A program made the position numbers and the translations under genes. The notes beneath the pieces were generated by a model. The model saw only the letters and a list, made by a program, of their open reading frames with translations. It made no database searches and was not told the DNA's origin. Below, piece after piece: positions 4,667-5,409 of a stretch of 5,409 nt of DNA (positions within the stretch are counted from its first letter, which is position 1; the number at the start of each line of letters is the position of its first letter). This DNA is from Actinomycetota bacterium (GTDB lineage Bacteria > Actinomycetota > Actinomycetes > Propionibacteriales > Nocardioidaceae): assembly GCA_009702305.1 (NCBI GenBank), contig WLIH01000232.1:1-5409 (forward strand), given 5' to 3'.

Positions 4667-5409
4667 ATGACAACATCCGAAGGCCCGTCGGGCACGGGGC
4701 AGTCCAGCACGGGGGGACGCAGCCCCGAGCAGCTGGCCAGCCAGGTGCGTCTCCTGGAGGGTGAGGTCTCCGACCTGCGCCGCCGCCTCGAGGAGCTACC
4801 CAGCGGCTCGCGCGGCCTCGAGTTGCGCCTGGCCGACGCCCAGCGCTCGCTCTCGGCCGTCACGTCGCAGAACGAGCGGCTGGCCGACACGCTGCGCGAG
4901 GCCCGCGACCAGATCATGAAGCTCAAGGAGGAGGTCGACCGGCTGGCCCAGCCGCCGGCCGGCTTCGGCACCTTCCTGCAGCGCAACGAGGACGACTCCA
5001 TCGACGTCTTCACCGGTGGTCGCAAGCTGCGCGTCAACGTCAGCCCCAGCGTCGACCTCGACGAGCTGCGCCGCGGCCAGGAGGTCATGCTCAACGAGGC
5101 TCTCAACGTGGTCGCCGCCCTCGCCTACGAGGAGGTCGGCGAGGTCGTCATGTTCAAGGAGCTCCTCGCCGACGGCGAGCGGGCCCTGGTCATCGCGAAC
5201 GCCGACGAGGAGCGGGTCGTGCGCATCGCCGAGCCGTTGCGCGGCGGCAAGATCCGCGCCGGCGACTCCCTGCTGCTCGACTCTCGCGCCGGCTACGTCT
5301 ACGAGAAGGTGCCGAAGTCCGAGGTCGAGGAGCTGGTCCTCGAAGAGGTCCCCGACATCGACTACTCCGACATCGGCGGACTGTTCAACCAGATCGAGAC
5401 GATCCGCGA
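4667..5409 (+). CDS. arc: Proteasomal AAA+ ATPase Mpa/ARC, N-terminal part (runs off the edge)
   Basis: The first 247 residues of a protein whose family members are about 600 long. After a Gly/Ser-rich start (1-18), a heptad-patterned coiled coil runs from about residue 20 to 95, with a possible break at LPSGS (44-48). In this family the coiled coils bind the ubiquitin-like protein Pup on tagged substrates. Residues about 99-228 form the OB region that builds the hexamer's entry ring ([57 protein letters not shown]). YSDIGGL (233-239) opens the AAA+ domain, and the Walker A and B motifs lie past the window. The full protein unfolds pupylated proteins and feeds them into the 20S proteasome. 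Typical neighbours downstream would be dop, pup, prcB and prcA, which are not visible. The start is secured by AGGAGG 7 nt upstream. The mycobacterial name is mpa. Confidence 0.96.
   Translation, partial: MTTSEGPSGTGQSSTGGRSPEQLASQVRLLEGEVSDLRRRLEELPSGSRGLELRLADAQRSLSAVTSQNERLADTLREARDQIMKLKEEVDRLAQPPAGFGTFLQRNEDDSIDVFTGGRKLRVNVSPSVDLDELRRGQEVMLNEALNVVAALAYEEVGEVVMFKELLADGERALVIANADEERVVRIAEPLRGGKIRAGDSLLLDSRAGYVYEKVPKSEVEELVLEEVPDIDYSDIGGLFNQIETIR

Overview
The window is very GC-rich and densely coded. Its gene content points to a high-GC actinobacterium, and the overall look suggests Nocardioidaceae (Nocardioides or a relative). That genus-level guess is inference. The strongest phylum evidence is the start of a proteasome-activating ATPase (Mpa/ARC) with TrmI and a RecB-like nuclease just upstream, the same neighbourhood as Rv2119-Rv2118c-Rv2115c in Mycobacterium tuberculosis.

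Layout: (1) 2-828, plus strand: the last codons of a NarL/DesK-type sensor histidine kinase, overlapping by ATGA a complete LuxR/NarL-family response regulator. (2) 829-1306: a convergent intergenic region of about 480 bp. It is dominated by three near-identical 102-bp tandem repeats and a diverged fourth half-copy, each carrying the same widely spaced inverted repeat. The fourth ends in a perfect 18-bp inverted repeat. (3) 1307-2233, minus strand: a RecB-family PD-(D/E)XK nuclease with four cysteines arranged like an Fe-S staple. (4) 2234-2382: a divergent promoter region holding nearly four head-to-tail 20-bp repeats between two actinobacterial -10 boxes. (5) 2383-3531: a membrane site-2-type (M50) metalloprotease with a C-terminal CBS-like region. 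(6) 3581-4564: TrmI, the tRNA m1A58 methyltransferase. (7) 4667 to the edge: the N-terminal 247 residues of the proteasomal AAA+ ATPase. Its coiled coil and OB region are present and its Walker motifs lie beyond the window.

Regulation: four genes are preceded by a TANNNT box. In three of them (recB-like, M50, trmI) the box lies 6-7 nt before the start codon, as expected for leaderless transcripts. In the ATPase gene it lies 23 nt upstream, followed by a separate AGGAGG ribosome binding site. Each of these genes therefore probably has its own promoter.

The genes themselves are ordinary actinobacterial families. The least explained material is non-coding: the 102-bp hairpin-bearing repeat array and the 20-bp repeats in the divergent promoter. 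I found no complete, clearly novel multi-gene system.
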